Positions 17,396 to 26,249 of a DNA stretch of 64,000 bases are shown here, one piece after another; the first letter of the stretch is position 1; each line of letters starts with the position of its first letter. The position numbers and the translations under genes are program-made. The stretch is from Dankookia rubra (GTDB lineage Bacteria > Pseudomonadota > Alphaproteobacteria > Acetobacterales > Acetobacteraceae): assembly GCF_004355005.1 (NCBI RefSeq), contig NZ_SMSJ01000008.1:1-64000 (forward strand), in the 5' to 3' direction. The notes beneath the pieces are model-generated. The model worked only from the letters and a program-made list of their open reading frames with translations. It was not told the origin of the DNA and did not search any database.

Positions 17396-18376
17396 GGCCG
17401 CGGCGCCGCCCAGCCGCACCATGGTCAGCTCGGGCGGCATGCCGAAGCGCACCGGCAGCATCGAATTGCCGATCCCGCCCGAAACCACCAGGTGCCGCCC
17501 TGCTTCCTCGATCGCGCCATAGGCGTAGCGATTGCCGAAGCGGCTCGGCACCACCGGCGAATAGCCGCCGATCCGCACCTGCCCGCCATGGGTATGGCCC
17601 GAGAGCGTCACCGCCACCCGGCCGGGCACGGCCGGGAAGATGTCCGGCTCATGCGCCAGCAGGATCGCCGGCGCGTCGTCGGTGAAGGCGCCGAGCGTCG
17701 CCGCCAGGTCGTCGGCGCCGCGATAGGCGCCGCGCTTCTCCCGGTAGGCCCATTGGCTGCCGAGGCCGCCGAGCCAGACGGGACGGCCGTTGTGCACGAG
17801 GCGCCGCGCCTCGTTGTGCAGGATCGGCAGGCCGGCCGCGGCGAAATCCGCCGCCGCCTCGGGCAGGCCCCCGGCGCCGCGCTGGGTCGCCGCATCCTCC
17901 CACCAGTCGTGGTTGCCGAGGATGGCATGCACGCCGAGCGGCGCCTGCAGCCGCGCCAGCACCTCGGCCACGCCGCGGAAGCTCGGCCGGCTGGTGGTGA
18001 AGCGGTGGTCGGCCAGGTAGTCGCCGAGCAGCACCACGAGGTCCGGCCGCAGCGCATTGGTCAGGGCGACGGCGCGGCCGAGCCGCGCCAGGGTGGTGTG
18101 CGGGCCGCCGCAATGGGGGTCGGCGACCAGGGCGATGCTCAGCGGCAGGTCGGCCGGCCAGCCGGCGGGCGAGAGGTGGTGCTCCACCACGCGCAGCCGT
18201 ACCCCCGGTTCGTAGGCGAAGGCATAGCCGCCGAGGCCGAGGCCGAGCGCGCCCGCCCCGCCGGCCGAGCGCAGCAGGGTCCGCCGCTTCAGCCGTGCCC
18301 GCCAGCCCGCCTCGCCCGGGGCCCGCGCCGCAGGCTCGTGCAATCCACGCGCGAAGGCCGCCACATCACCGTCCAT
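17393..18376 (-). CDS. YkuE-like metallophosphoesterase, membrane-anchored or Tat-exported
   Basis: 327 residues. Near residue 31 is the twin-arginine-like KRRTLLRS followed by a hydrophobic Ala/Gly/Leu stretch, so a Tat signal or anchor. The catalytic motifs of calcineurin-like phosphoesterases are all present: ADPHCGG, LLGDYLADH, GNHDWW and SGHTHGG. YkuE-type enzymes hydrolyse phosphoesters or UDP-sugar lipids on the outer face of the inner membrane. The ATG at 18376 leaves a short cytoplasmic tail before the RR pair. Confidence 0.87.
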   Translation of the reverse strand: MDGDVAAFARGLHEPAARAPGEAGWRARLKRRTLLRSAGGAGALGLGLGGYAFAYEPGVRLRVVEHHLSPAGWPADLPLSIALVADPHCGGPHTTLARLGRAVALTNALRPDLVVLLGDYLADHRFTTSRPSFRGVAEVLARLQAPLGVHAILGNHDWWEDAATQRGAGGLPEAAADFAAAGLPILHNEARRLVHNGRPVWLGGLGSQWAYREKRGAYRGADDLAATLGAFTDDAPAILLAHEPDIFPAVPGRVAVTLSGHTHGGQVRIGGYSPVVPSRFGNRYAYGAIEEAGRHLVVSGGIGNSMLPVRFGMPPELTMVRLGGAAA

Positions 18377-18724
18377 GCCCAACCCCGTCTGGCCCGCGCC
18401 GCGCCGCCTGCCTTCCCGGCTGGCAAGCATCGCGCCACGCCGGCCCTGGCCGGGGTGGTGACGCATCGCGGTTGGGCGAACTGCCAAATCCCGCCCCGGG
18501 CGGCCTTGCCGCCGCAGCCTGGGCCGGGGTCCCCATCTGCACCGCGAACTGCTGCCGAAATCCGAATGGATCGGACCCGGCCGTCCGGGGTGCCCGGAGC
18601 CGGTCGCCTTCTACAACAGACGCCGCGGCAGGGCTACGGAAAGCCGCAACCGGTGCGGCGGCCGGGGGTCTGGCTGGGATACCCGGGCCGCATGGCTGGC
18701 GCCCGGGGGGGGGCGCGCCATGCC
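18377..18724. other. Intergenic region with a G9 tract
   Basis: About 350 bases with no gene. It holds a nine-G run at 18705-18713 inside GGCGCCCGGGGGGGGGCGCGCC, just before the stop of the minus-strand binding protein at 18725. No promoter can be assigned. Confidence 0.5.
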
Positions 18725-19954
18725 TCAGGCCAGCACGCAGCCGCCCTCGGCCAGCGGCCGGAAGGCGTCCTCCGGCGGGGTGGTGGCGACCAGCCGGTAG
18801 TAGTCGAAGGGACCCTTCGAATCTTCCGGCCGCTTCACCTCGAACAGGTAGGCCGGGTGCAGCTTGCGGCCGTCGGCGCGGATGCTGCCGCGGCCGAAGC
18901 AGTCGTCGTCGGTCGGCATCGCCTTCATCCGCGCCACGGTGTCCCGGCCGCTGAGCTTCGCCTGCGCCGCGCCCATCTCGGCGCAGGCCTTCAGGTAGTG
19001 CAGCGTCGCGGCATAGCCGCCGGCATTCATCTGGTTCGGGCAGAAGGCGCCGGTCTTGCCCTTCATGCGGCCCCAGAAGGCGCGGGTGCGGTCGTTCAGG
19101 TCCCAGTAGAAGCTCTCGGTCAGCAGCAGGCCCTGCGCCACGGGCAGGCCCATGGTGTGGATGTCGGTGAGGTAGGCAAGCATCAGCGCGATCTTCATGC
19201 CGCGCTTCGGCAGGCCGAATTCCTGCGCCTGCTTGACCGAGTTCACCGTGTCCGTCCCGGCATTCGCCAGGCCCAGCACCTTGGCGCCGCTGGCCTGCGC
19301 CTGCAGCAGCTGGGCGGAGAAGTCGGTGGTCTGCGGGAAGGGGTAGCGCACCGCGCCGAGCACCCGGCCGCCGGCCTGGGCGATGAACTGCGTCGCCTGG
19401 CTCTCGATCATGTGGCCGAAGGCATAATCGGCGGTGATGAAGAACCAATCGGTCCCGCCGCCCTTCACCATGGCCTGGCTGGTCGCCTTGGCCAGCATGT
19501 AGGTGTCGTAGGTCCAGTGCACCGTGTTCGGCGTGCACTGCGCCCCGGTCAGCGCCGCGGTCGAGGCGCCGGAGGCGAGGAAGACCTTGTCCTTCTCCTT
19601 CGCCACCCCGGCGACCGCGAGGCCGACCGCCGAGTTGTTGGCATCCACCACCGCATCCACGCCCCGCTGGTCGAACCACTGGCGGACGGTATTGGCGCCC
19701 ACATCGGTCTTGTTCTGGTGGTCGGCCTGGACGATCTCGACCTTTAGGCCGGGATGGGCCGCCATCGCCTCCGCCACTGCCTGCTGCACGCAGGCCAGCG
19801 TGGTCGGGCCCGACCAGTCGCGGTAGGGGCCGGAGAAGTCGGACAGCACGCCGAGCCGGATCACCGGCCCGGACTGCGCCCGTCCGCGCGCGGCCGGCAG
19901 GGCGGCGAGGCCGGCGGCGGCGACCAGGGCGCGGCGGGTGGGGGATGGCGGCAT
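18725..19954 (-). CDS. Branched-chain amino acid-type substrate-binding protein (Peripla_BP_6)
   Basis: 409 residues with signal peptide MPPSPTRRALVAAAGLAALPAA. Mature start IRLGVLSDFSGPYRDWSG, then VEIVQADHQNKTDVGANTVR and DTYMLAKATSQAMVKGG, typical of the LivK-like group linked to amide or aromatic acid uptake. No permease genes are adjacent. It differs clearly from the other Peripla_BP_6 protein at 12198. Periplasmic receptor; ligand unknown. Confidence 0.88.
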   Translation of the reverse strand: MPPSPTRRALVAAAGLAALPAARGRAQSGPVIRLGVLSDFSGPYRDWSGPTTLACVQQAVAEAMAAHPGLKVEIVQADHQNKTDVGANTVRQWFDQRGVDAVVDANNSAVGLAVAGVAKEKDKVFLASGASTAALTGAQCTPNTVHWTYDTYMLAKATSQAMVKGGGTDWFFITADYAFGHMIESQATQFIAQAGGRVLGAVRYPFPQTTDFSAQLLQAQASGAKVLGLANAGTDTVNSVKQAQEFGLPKRGMKIALMLAYLTDIHTMGLPVAQGLLLTESFYWDLNDRTRAFWGRMKGKTGAFCPNQMNAGGYAATLHYLKACAEMGAAQAKLSGRDTVARMKAMPTDDDCFGRGSIRADGRKLHPAYLFEVKRPEDSKGPFDYYRLVATTPPEDAFRPLAEGGCVLA

Positions 19955-20057
19955 GGACGGTCCTCCGGGGCGGCTTGTCGTTATCGCCCGAGCATGCGGG
20001 AGCGGCCCGGATTTGGGAACCATCCCGGCGCAGCATCGATCGGGGGCGGGCCGAGGC

Positions 20058-20611
20058 ATGCTGCTCGACTGAACCGCGCTGGCCGCGGGTTGCGGCCTGC
20101 CGGCCTCGGGCGAGGCGGTCGAGCTGGAGGGCGCCGCCTTCCAGGCCGAGGCCTCGCCGCCCGGCTCTGCCCTGCTGCTGCCGGAGGCCGCCCGCTGCGC
20201 GGGCTGCCGGCCGGACCCGGCGACGACGGTCGAGGTGATCTTCGCCGGCGCCGCACCGCCTGGCCCCGACCCGCATTGCATCGACGGCCTTTGGCAGCCC
20301 TTGCCGGCGGACGACGCGGCCGGCTGGCGCTGGCGGATCCGCGACGCCCGGCCCTGGCCAGCCGCGCCGCCGCCACCGCCGGCCGCGGCCGAGGCCGCGG
20401 CGCCCTCGGCCCGTGCCCTGGTGGCGGAGGCAAGGCCGATGGACCTGCACAGCCATGCCGGCCGGGTCATCCTGCCCCGCGTCCAGCTGCGGCCGCTGGA
20501 GCCTGTCGCGGCGCCGAGGCGCTGCTGGCGCAGGGCTTCGCGCCGCAGGATGCGGCGAAGATCCTGGGCGGGACCTATGCGCGGGTACTGGTCGCGGTGC
20601 TGCCGGCGTAG
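20058..20611 (+). pseudogene. Decayed lipoprotein / membrane-dipeptidase remnant
   Basis: An ATG at 20058 opens MLLD and then a TGA (20070-20072). The same frame continues TALAAGCGLPASGEAVELEG, which looks like the end of a lipoprotein signal (lipobox LAAGC), and runs on through GSALLLPEAARCAGCRPD. Near 20420-20500 it gives MDLHSHAGRVILPR, like the metal-binding N-terminus of membrane (renal-type) dipeptidases. It then jumps frame into EALLAQGFAPQDAAKILGG and YARVLVAVLPA, like the C-terminus of the same family, ending TAG at 20609. The whole barrel in between is missing. Reading: two former genes collapsed by a nonsense change and a large internal deletion. The family match is by motif only. 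Confidence 0.6.
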
Positions 20612-20746
20612 CAAGGTCGGGGAGGGAAACAGGTATTCCCTCCCCGAACCCTTCCCTTGTGTGGGTCGGGCGCTGGCCACGCGGCGACTGCCAAACACGG
20701 AAAAATAGATGAGGGGGCCTGGGGGAGAATACCTTCTCCCCCAGCC
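20612..20746. repeat. Bipartite hairpin repeat, copy B
   Basis: Runs exactly from the TAG ending the remnant (20611) to the stop of alkA (20747). Left hairpin 20619-20645 (GGGGAGGGAA / TTCCCTCCCC), right hairpin 20721-20742 (GGGGGAGAATACCTTCTCCCCC). Between them: TGTGGGTCGG, a GC-rich centre and GAAAAATAGATGAGG-like sequence shared with copy C. Same family as 5214-5348 and 56235-56375. Confidence 0.87.
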
Positions 20747-21421
20747 TTACTGCGGCTTGAAGGCGCTCCGCTTCGCCGCATCCGCCGCCCGCCACAGGTA
20801 CCAGGCCGCGATGCTGCGCCAGGGCGCCCAAGGCTCGCCGATCGCCGCCAGCGTCCTGGGCTTCGGCTGCTCGTCGAGCCCGGCCGCGACCTTCCAGCCT
20901 TCCCGCACGCCGAAATCGTCGACCGGCAGGATGTCGGGCCGGCCTAGGGTGAAGATCAGCAGCATCTCCACCGTCCAGCGGCCGACGCCGCGGATCGCCA
21001 CCAGCCGCTCGATCAGCGCCGCGTCGTCGAGCCGGGCGCAGCCCTCCCGCGTCGGCACCAGCCCGCCCGCGGCCTTCTCGGCGATGTCGCGGATGGCGGC
21101 GACCTTGGAGCCGGAGAAGCCGCAGGCCCGCATCGCCTCGACCTCCATCGCCAGCACCGCCTCGGGCGGCGGGAAGGCCTGGCCGGGATGATGGGCGAGG
21201 AAGCGGCCGAGGATCGCCTCCGCCGCGCGGCCATGCACCTGCTGGTGGGCGATGGCGCGGACCAGCGCCTCGTAGGGCTCGCGCTGCACCGCTTCCAGCG
21301 TGCAGGGGCCGATCTGCCGGATGACCTTCTTCAGCACCGGGTCGCGGCGCAGGTGGCGTTCCGCCTTGGCCCAGGGGCCGGTCTTCGCCGGCGGGGCGCC
21401 GGTGCCGACGGTCTCGACCAT
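20747..21421 (-). CDS. DNA-3-methyladenine glycosylase II (AlkA-like, HhH-GPD)
   Basis: 224 residues. HhH-GPD superfamily: EALVRAIAHQQVHGRAAEAI, helix-hairpin-helix IRGVGRWTVEMLLI and the catalytic Asp in LPVDDFGVREG. Removes alkylated purines from DNA as the first step of base excision repair. It lacks the N-terminal TBP-like domain of E. coli AlkA, as in many short bacterial AlkA proteins. Its ATG overlaps the stop of the upstream Bug receptor (TGATG), an odd pairing of a repair enzyme with a transporter receptor. Confidence 0.9.
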   Translation of the reverse strand: MVETVGTGAPPAKTGPWAKAERHLRRDPVLKKVIRQIGPCTLEAVQREPYEALVRAIAHQQVHGRAAEAILGRFLAHHPGQAFPPPEAVLAMEVEAMRACGFSGSKVAAIRDIAEKAAGGLVPTREGCARLDDAALIERLVAIRGVGRWTVEMLLIFTLGRPDILPVDDFGVREGWKVAAGLDEQPKPRTLAAIGEPWAPWRSIAAWYLWRAADAAKRSAFKPQ

Positions 21422-22395
21422 CAGTCCACCGTGACGCCGGCATCGCGCGACATTCGCAGCCAGGTGGCTTGCTCGCGCTCCAGCCAGGCATCGAGCTCGG
21501 CCGGCGGCACCAGCAGGGGGTCGACATAGGCGGCGCGCAGCTTGGCCTGGGTCGCCGTGTCCATGGCCTCGGCGAAGGCCTGGCGCAGCCGCGCCACAAC
21601 CGGCTCCGGCGCGCGGCGGTGCACCAGCAGCGTGTTCCAGACCGAGACCGCATAGCCGGCGACGCCGGCCTCGGCGATGGTCGGCACCTCGGGCAGTGCC
21701 GAGACGCGCGTGGCGGTGCTGACGCCGAGGCCGCGGAAGGTCCCGGCGCGGATCTGCTGGGTCGAGGTCGCGGTGGTGTCGAAGAGGAAATCCACCTCCG
21801 CCGCCAGCAGCGCCGCGACCGCGGGGGAGGAGCCGCGATAGGGCACGTGCGTCGCCTCGAACCCCGCCATCCGCTGCAGCAGCGTGGCGCAGAGATGCGA
21901 CGAGCTGCCGTTGCCGACCGAGGCATAGACCAGCCCGCCCCGCTTGCCCCGCGCCACGAGCTCCGCCACCGATCCGACATCGAGCCGCTTCGGGTTCACC
22001 GACAGCACGTTCGCCATGTCGTTGATGGTGCCGAGCGGCAGGAAGTCGCGCTGCAGGTCGACGCCGGATTTCGCATAGAGCAGCGGGTTGACCCCGTACA
22101 TCGCGGCGGTGCCGACCAGCAGGGTATAGCCGTCCGGCTCCGCCGCGCTCGCCGCCTGGGCGCCGATATTGCCGCCGGCGCCGGCGCGGTTCTCGACGAT
22201 CACCGGCTGGCCGAGCCGCTGTCCCAGCGGCTCGGCCAGGATGCGGCCGACGATGTCGGTGACGCCGCCCGGCGGGTAGGAGACGATCAGGCGCAGCGGC
22301 CGGTCGGGGAAGGGCGCCTGGGCCCAGGCGGGGACAGTGGCAGGGGCGGCGAGCAGCGCGGCGGCGGCGCCGAGCGTGGCGCGGCGGGTATGCAT
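21421..22395 (-). CDS. Bug-family (TctC) tripartite tricarboxylate transporter receptor
   Basis: 324 residues, signal peptide to about PAWAQA. The Bug core is visible: RPLRLIVSYPPGGVTDIVGR (ligand loop P-x-G-x-x-D), GQPVIVENRAGAGGNIGA and AEPDGYTLLVG, then ATHVPYRGSSPAVAALL and ALPEVPTIAEAG. Periplasmic capture of carboxylates or related anions for a TctAB permease, none adjacent. Co-translated with alkA (one-base overlap). Confidence 0.92.
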   Translation of the reverse strand: MHTRRATLGAAAALLAAPATVPAWAQAPFPDRPLRLIVSYPPGGVTDIVGRILAEPLGQRLGQPVIVENRAGAGGNIGAQAASAAEPDGYTLLVGTAAMYGVNPLLYAKSGVDLQRDFLPLGTINDMANVLSVNPKRLDVGSVAELVARGKRGGLVYASVGNGSSSHLCATLLQRMAGFEATHVPYRGSSPAVAALLAAEVDFLFDTTATSTQQIRAGTFRGLGVSTATRVSALPEVPTIAEAGVAGYAVSVWNTLLVHRRAPEPVVARLRQAFAEAMDTATQAKLRAAYVDPLLVPPAELDAWLEREQATWLRMSRDAGVTVD

Positions 22396-22443
22396 GGGGA
22401 TGTTTCCTGCCTGGACGGTCGCCTGCGGCGTAACAGGCGCGGC

Positions 22444-23838
22444 TCAGCGCAGCAACAGCCAGGTCCCCGCCCAGCCGAGGCCAAGCACGATCAGCATGGA
22501 GGGCAACAGCCGCCGCCAGAGCTGCGCCGGCCGCGTGCCGTCGGCCAGCAGCCCGCAGACCAGCGCGGAAACGCCGAGGCTGGCCTGCACGCTGGCGGCG
22601 CCGGCGAAGTTCTGGATCGCCGGGGCGAGGATCGGCGGCAGGCCGGCGGCGGCGCCGAGCGCCGCCTGCACCGGCATCAGCGCGGCGTTGGACCCGACAT
22701 TGCTGCCCGTCACCACGCCGGACAGCAGGGCGATCGGCGCCACGGCCAGCGGCGCCAGCGGCCCGAGCGCGGCGGCGGCCGCCCCGGCCAGCCCGGCCGC
22801 GGCACCGCTGCCGGCCAGCAACCGGCCGAGCAGGACGTAGAGCAGCAGGGCCACCGCCGGCCGCCGCGCCCGCAGCAGCGCCGCCCGCGCCCGGGCCGCG
22901 CCGTCCGGCCGGGCCAGCAGCAGCCCGGCCGAGACCAGCCAGAGCACCACGGCGACATGGGTGACGGGCAGGCCGGGATAGTCGGGGAAGGGGTGCCAGG
23001 CCGGCGCGCCGGGCCAGAGCCGCGCCGCCAGCAGGCAGGCCAGCAGCAGCAGGTAGGGCGCCGCCCGGCCGAGCGCGGCGCGGAGGTCGCGCGGCGGGTT
23101 GGCCCGCCACAGCGCCCAAAGCATCACCGGCCCGGAGGCGAGGATCCCGGCCAGCTCGAAGGGTGCCCAGGCGGCGCTGGCCAGCAGCAGCGCCGCCAGC
23201 GTGGCCAGCATGGCCCACTGCGCCAGCCGCTCCCGCCCCGGCACCGGCACGCCGGCGCGGGCCTGCAGCGACCAGAGCAGCGGCGCCAGCAGCAGCAGCC
23301 AGGCCGCGGTCAGCCAGGCCGCCGCCATCGACAGCGCCTGCGCCGGCAGCCCGGTCAGCGCCGCCCCCAGCGCGGTGCCCGGCCCGAGCCCGCCCCAGGG
23401 CACCATCACCAGCGCCTGCAAGGCGAGCGCGCCCGCCGTCGCGCCGCCGATCCCCATCCGCCGCAGCGCCGAGAGGGCGAAGACCGTGCCCACCGCGAAG
23501 CCGGTGCAGCTCTCGAGGAAGACGCCCAGCGGCAGGGTCGCGGCGAAGACGCGGGCGGGGCTCGGCGCGAGCGGTGCCGCGGTGGCCTCGCCTGTCGCCG
23601 CGGCATGGAACAGCAGCCCGCCGGCGACGACGGCGACCGGCTGCAGGCCGAGGAAGAGGCCGCGTTCCGCCTGGTCGGCCAGGAAGCCCGGCAGCGCCGC
23701 CGCGTCCGGCAAGGCGGCCAGCACCGCCGGCAAGGCGGCCAGCAGCGCCGCCAGGCAGGCGCCGACCGGCCCGGCCCGGCCGCTGCCGAGCAGGCCGAGC
23801 AGCAGGACCAGCGGCAGCGCCTGGAGCAGCAGCGTCAC
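22444..23838 (-). CDS. L-lactate permease (LctP) family transporter
   Basis: 464 residues, about 12-14 membrane helices. The family-defining stretches VFLESCTGFAVGTVFALSAL and LSGVVTGSNVGSNAALMPVQ are intact, and both resemble LctP/GlcA. Such proteins import lactate or glycolate with protons. Shorter than E. coli LctP (about 550). A GTG at 23838 is chosen because the first helix begins right after it and the next gene diverges 38 bases away; the longer open frame upstream overlaps that gene. Confidence 0.82.
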   Translation of the reverse strand: MTLLLQALPLVLLLGLLGSGRAGPVGACLAALLAALPAVLAALPDAAALPGFLADQAERGLFLGLQPVAVVAGGLLFHAAATGEATAAPLAPSPARVFAATLPLGVFLESCTGFAVGTVFALSALRRMGIGGATAGALALQALVMVPWGGLGPGTALGAALTGLPAQALSMAAAWLTAAWLLLLAPLLWSLQARAGVPVPGRERLAQWAMLATLAALLLASAAWAPFELAGILASGPVMLWALWRANPPRDLRAALGRAAPYLLLLACLLAARLWPGAPAWHPFPDYPGLPVTHVAVVLWLVSAGLLLARPDGAARARAALLRARRPAVALLLYVLLGRLLAGSGAAAGLAGAAAAALGPLAPLAVAPIALLSGVVTGSNVGSNAALMPVQAALGAAAGLPPILAPAIQNFAGAASVQASLGVSALVCGLLADGTRPAQLWRRLLPSMLIVLGLGWAGTWLLLR

Positions 23839-23876
23839 CGGCTTGCGCCGCCCGGCGCGGCGGGGGAATTGGGGCG

Positions 23877-24275
23877 ATGACCGACCTCTACGCCGCCTAT
23901 GGCAGCAATCTCTGGCACGCGCAGATGCAGCTGCGCTGCCCCGGCGCGGCGGTGGAGGCGGCGATCCTGCTGCCGGGCTGGCGGCTCGCGGTGCGGAAGT
24001 TCGCGCTTGTCGAGCCCGACCCGGCGGCGGCCTGCCCGGTCGGCCTCTGGCGGGTGACGCCAGGCCACCTCGCATCGCTCGACCGCCACGAGGGGCCGCA
24101 TACCTATGCGCGGCGCGAGATCGGCCTGCCGGACGGACGGCGCGCCTGGATCTACCTGGAACTGGTCCACCGCCCCGGCCCGCCGGCGCCCGAATACGTC
24201 GAACGGCTGCGGCGCGGCTATGCCGATTTCGGCTTCGACCCCGCCTTGCTGGAAGCGGCGCTGGCCGGCGGCTGA
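23877..24275 (+). CDS. Gamma-glutamylcyclotransferase-fold protein
   Basis: 132 residues. The N-terminal YAAYGSNLWHAQM is the characteristic YGSN substrate loop of the GGCT/AIG2-like fold, and DRHEGPHTY carries the conserved catalytic Glu region (usually ExYxR). Cyclises gamma-glutamyl peptides or amines in known members. Cytoplasmic. Divergent from lctP with a 38-base gap. Confidence 0.8.
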   Translation: MTDLYAAYGSNLWHAQMQLRCPGAAVEAAILLPGWRLAVRKFALVEPDPAAACPVGLWRVTPGHLASLDRHEGPHTYARREIGLPDGRRAWIYLELVHRPGPPAPEYVERLRRGYADFGFDPALLEAALAGG

Positions 24276-24449
24276 ACCGCCCGCCGCCCGCCCCAGACTC
24301 GCCGCTGCCTGTTCCATGCGGGCAAGGCTGCGGCAGCCCCCTGCTGGCGGCAAGCTGCACGCGGTTGGCCGAAGGGTGACTTGCCTTGCCCGCGCCCCGG
24401 GGCACATAGCGGGGCGGGGCCGCCGCCGGGCGGCGCCAAAAGGAGAGGC

Positions 24450-24992
24450 ATGGACGAGGACACCGCGCCGCTGATCCTGACGCTCGGCCTCGATGCCGAG
24501 ACGCAGGCCTGGCTGGAATCGATGCGCCGGGCGCATTTCCCCCCCGCGCGCAACCTCGTGCCGGCGCATGTCACGCTGTTCCACGCGCTGCCGGGAGAGC
24601 ATGCGAAGGAGATCCAGGGGGTTCTGGCGGCCGAGGCCGCCGCCCTGCCGCCCTCCCGCGTCCGGGTCGGGCCGGCCCGCTCGCTTGGCCGCGGCGTCGC
24701 GCTCGAGATCGGCGCACCGGTGGTGTCGACGCTGCGCGAGCGGCTGGCGGAGCGCTGGCGGCCCTGGCTGACGGCGCAGGACCGGCAGCGCTGGCGGCCG
24801 CATGCGACGGTGCAGAACAAGGTCTCCCCCGACCAGGCCCGGGCCCTGCTGCTGGCGCTCTCGGCCATGCTGCCGGCGCGGGAAGCGCGGGCCGAGACGC
24901 TGCTGCTCTGGCGCTACCGCGGCGGGCCGTGGGAGGCGGTGGAGCGCATCCCCTTCGCCGCCGAGGCCTACCCGCGCGAGGTCATGGTGTGA
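24450..24992 (+). CDS. 2'-5' RNA ligase / cyclic phosphodiesterase (2H) superfamily protein
   Basis: 180 residues from ATG 24450, with AGGAGAGG directly upstream. The two signature tetrapeptides HVTL (in PAHVTLFHAL) and HATV (in RPHATVQNK) about 105 residues apart define the 2H phosphoesterase fold. Members open 2',3'-cyclic phosphates or ligate RNA halves. Convergent with the M20 peptidase downstream. Confidence 0.87.
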   Translation: MDEDTAPLILTLGLDAETQAWLESMRRAHFPPARNLVPAHVTLFHALPGEHAKEIQGVLAAEAAALPPSRVRVGPARSLGRGVALEIGAPVVSTLRERLAERWRPWLTAQDRQRWRPHATVQNKVSPDQARALLLALSAMLPAREARAETLLLWRYRGGPWEAVERIPFAAEAYPREVMV

Positions 24993-25013
24993 CCGGCGGC
25001 CGCCGGGACGCCG

Positions 25014-26147
25014 TCACGCCACCTGCAGCAGCCCGGCGATCAGCCTGGCGCGCGGCACCAGGCTGTCGAGCAGCAGGTGCTCCTCCAGCGTATGCCCGCC
25101 GGCGCCCTGCACGCCGAGCCCGTCGAGCGTCGGGATGCCCATCGCCCCGGTGAAATTGCCGTCCGAGCCGCCGCCCGCGCTCTGGTGGTTGATGTCGAAG
25201 CCGATCGCCTGCGCGACGCGCCGCGCGGTGCCGTAGAGCGCCATGCTGCGCTCGTCCGGCTCCCAGACCGGGCGGGTGACGCCGCGGGTCACGGTCAGCT
25301 GTACGTCGTTCCCGGTGGGCCGCAGCGAGAGCATCTTCTCGACCGCGGCGTCGAGGTCGGCCTGCCGCTTGGCCATCGACAGGCTCTCGGCATCGCAATA
25401 GGTCGCCACGCAGTTCACCCATTGCCCGCCATGGATGACGCCGATCGAGTAGGTGACGTCGTCGGTGGTCAGCGCCTCGATCGCCACCACCTGACGGCAC
25501 ATCTCGCGGATCGCGCTGCGGCCGTCGGCCAGGCGGGCGCCGGCATGGCTGGGCTTGCCCGTGGTGCGCAGGTTGAAGCGGGCGATGGCGTAGCGGCCGG
25601 TGACCACGCCGCCATCGGGGCGCGCCGGCTCCGGCACCAGCACCACGGCGTGGCGCGCCGCCTCGGCCTCGATCAGGTCGCGCGTGCTGGGGCTGCCGAT
25701 CTCCTCGTCGCTGGTCAGCAGCACCGTGACCGGCCGGCTGGTGGCGATGCCCGCGCGGAGCAACTGGCGGATCGCCTCGATGGCGATGTAGTTGCCGCCC
25801 TTCATGTCGTAGACCCCGGGGCCGTAGAGCCGGTTGCCCTCGCGGCGGAAGGGCAGGGGCTCCAGCGTGCCGATCGGGTGGACGGTGTCCATGTGCCCCA
25901 TCACCAGGATGCCGGGCAGCTGGGCCTTCGGGTGCGGGAAGGTCGCACGCACGCAGTCGCCGAAGCCCATCCGGCCGGGGATGGTCTCGACCCGGGCGCC
26001 GAGCAGCGCCAGGTCGCGGGCGGCGATCGCCATCATGCGGTTGACGGCCGGCGCATCGAAGGTCGGGCTTTCGCAGTCCACCCAGGCGCGCAGGCCGGGG
26101 ATCATCGCCTCGGCATCGAAGGGCAGGTCGAGGGCGGGGGCGTCCAT
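25014..26147 (-). CDS. M20 family metallopeptidase (glutamate carboxypeptidase/ArgE-like)
   Basis: 377 residues. Zinc motifs: GHMDTVHPIG, YDMKGGN (bridging Asp), SDEEIGS (Glu-Glu) and a C-terminal GHTLEEH His. The dimerisation domain includes GKPSHAGARLADGRSAI. Cleaves C-terminal glutamate or N-acyl groups (CPG2/ArgE type). No signal peptide. The ATG at 26147 is the first start compatible with the family N-terminus. Divergent from the TauD-like gene. Confidence 0.9.
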   Translation of the reverse strand: MDAPALDLPFDAEAMIPGLRAWVDCESPTFDAPAVNRMMAIAARDLALLGARVETIPGRMGFGDCVRATFPHPKAQLPGILVMGHMDTVHPIGTLEPLPFRREGNRLYGPGVYDMKGGNYIAIEAIRQLLRAGIATSRPVTVLLTSDEEIGSPSTRDLIEAEAARHAVVLVPEPARPDGGVVTGRYAIARFNLRTTGKPSHAGARLADGRSAIREMCRQVVAIEALTTDDVTYSIGVIHGGQWVNCVATYCDAESLSMAKRQADLDAAVEKMLSLRPTGNDVQLTVTRGVTRPVWEPDERSMALYGTARRVAQAIGFDINHQSAGGGSDGNFTGAMGIPTLDGLGVQGAGGHTLEEHLLLDSLVPRARLIAGLLQVA

Positions 26148-26249
26148 GGGGCTCTCCGGGATCGGTCGGCCAAGCCTCCCCCGTAGCGTCCGTTGCGGCA
26201 AGAGGTGCGGCTTCCCTTCGCCCACCCACCGACTGCTAGGATGCCAAAC

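Noticed and set aside
16745-19747. A 1000-codon open frame on the plus strand
   Set aside because: It is antisense to the RTX, phosphoesterase and binding-protein genes, has skewed Ala/Arg/Pro composition and no domain. High GC gives long shadow frames.
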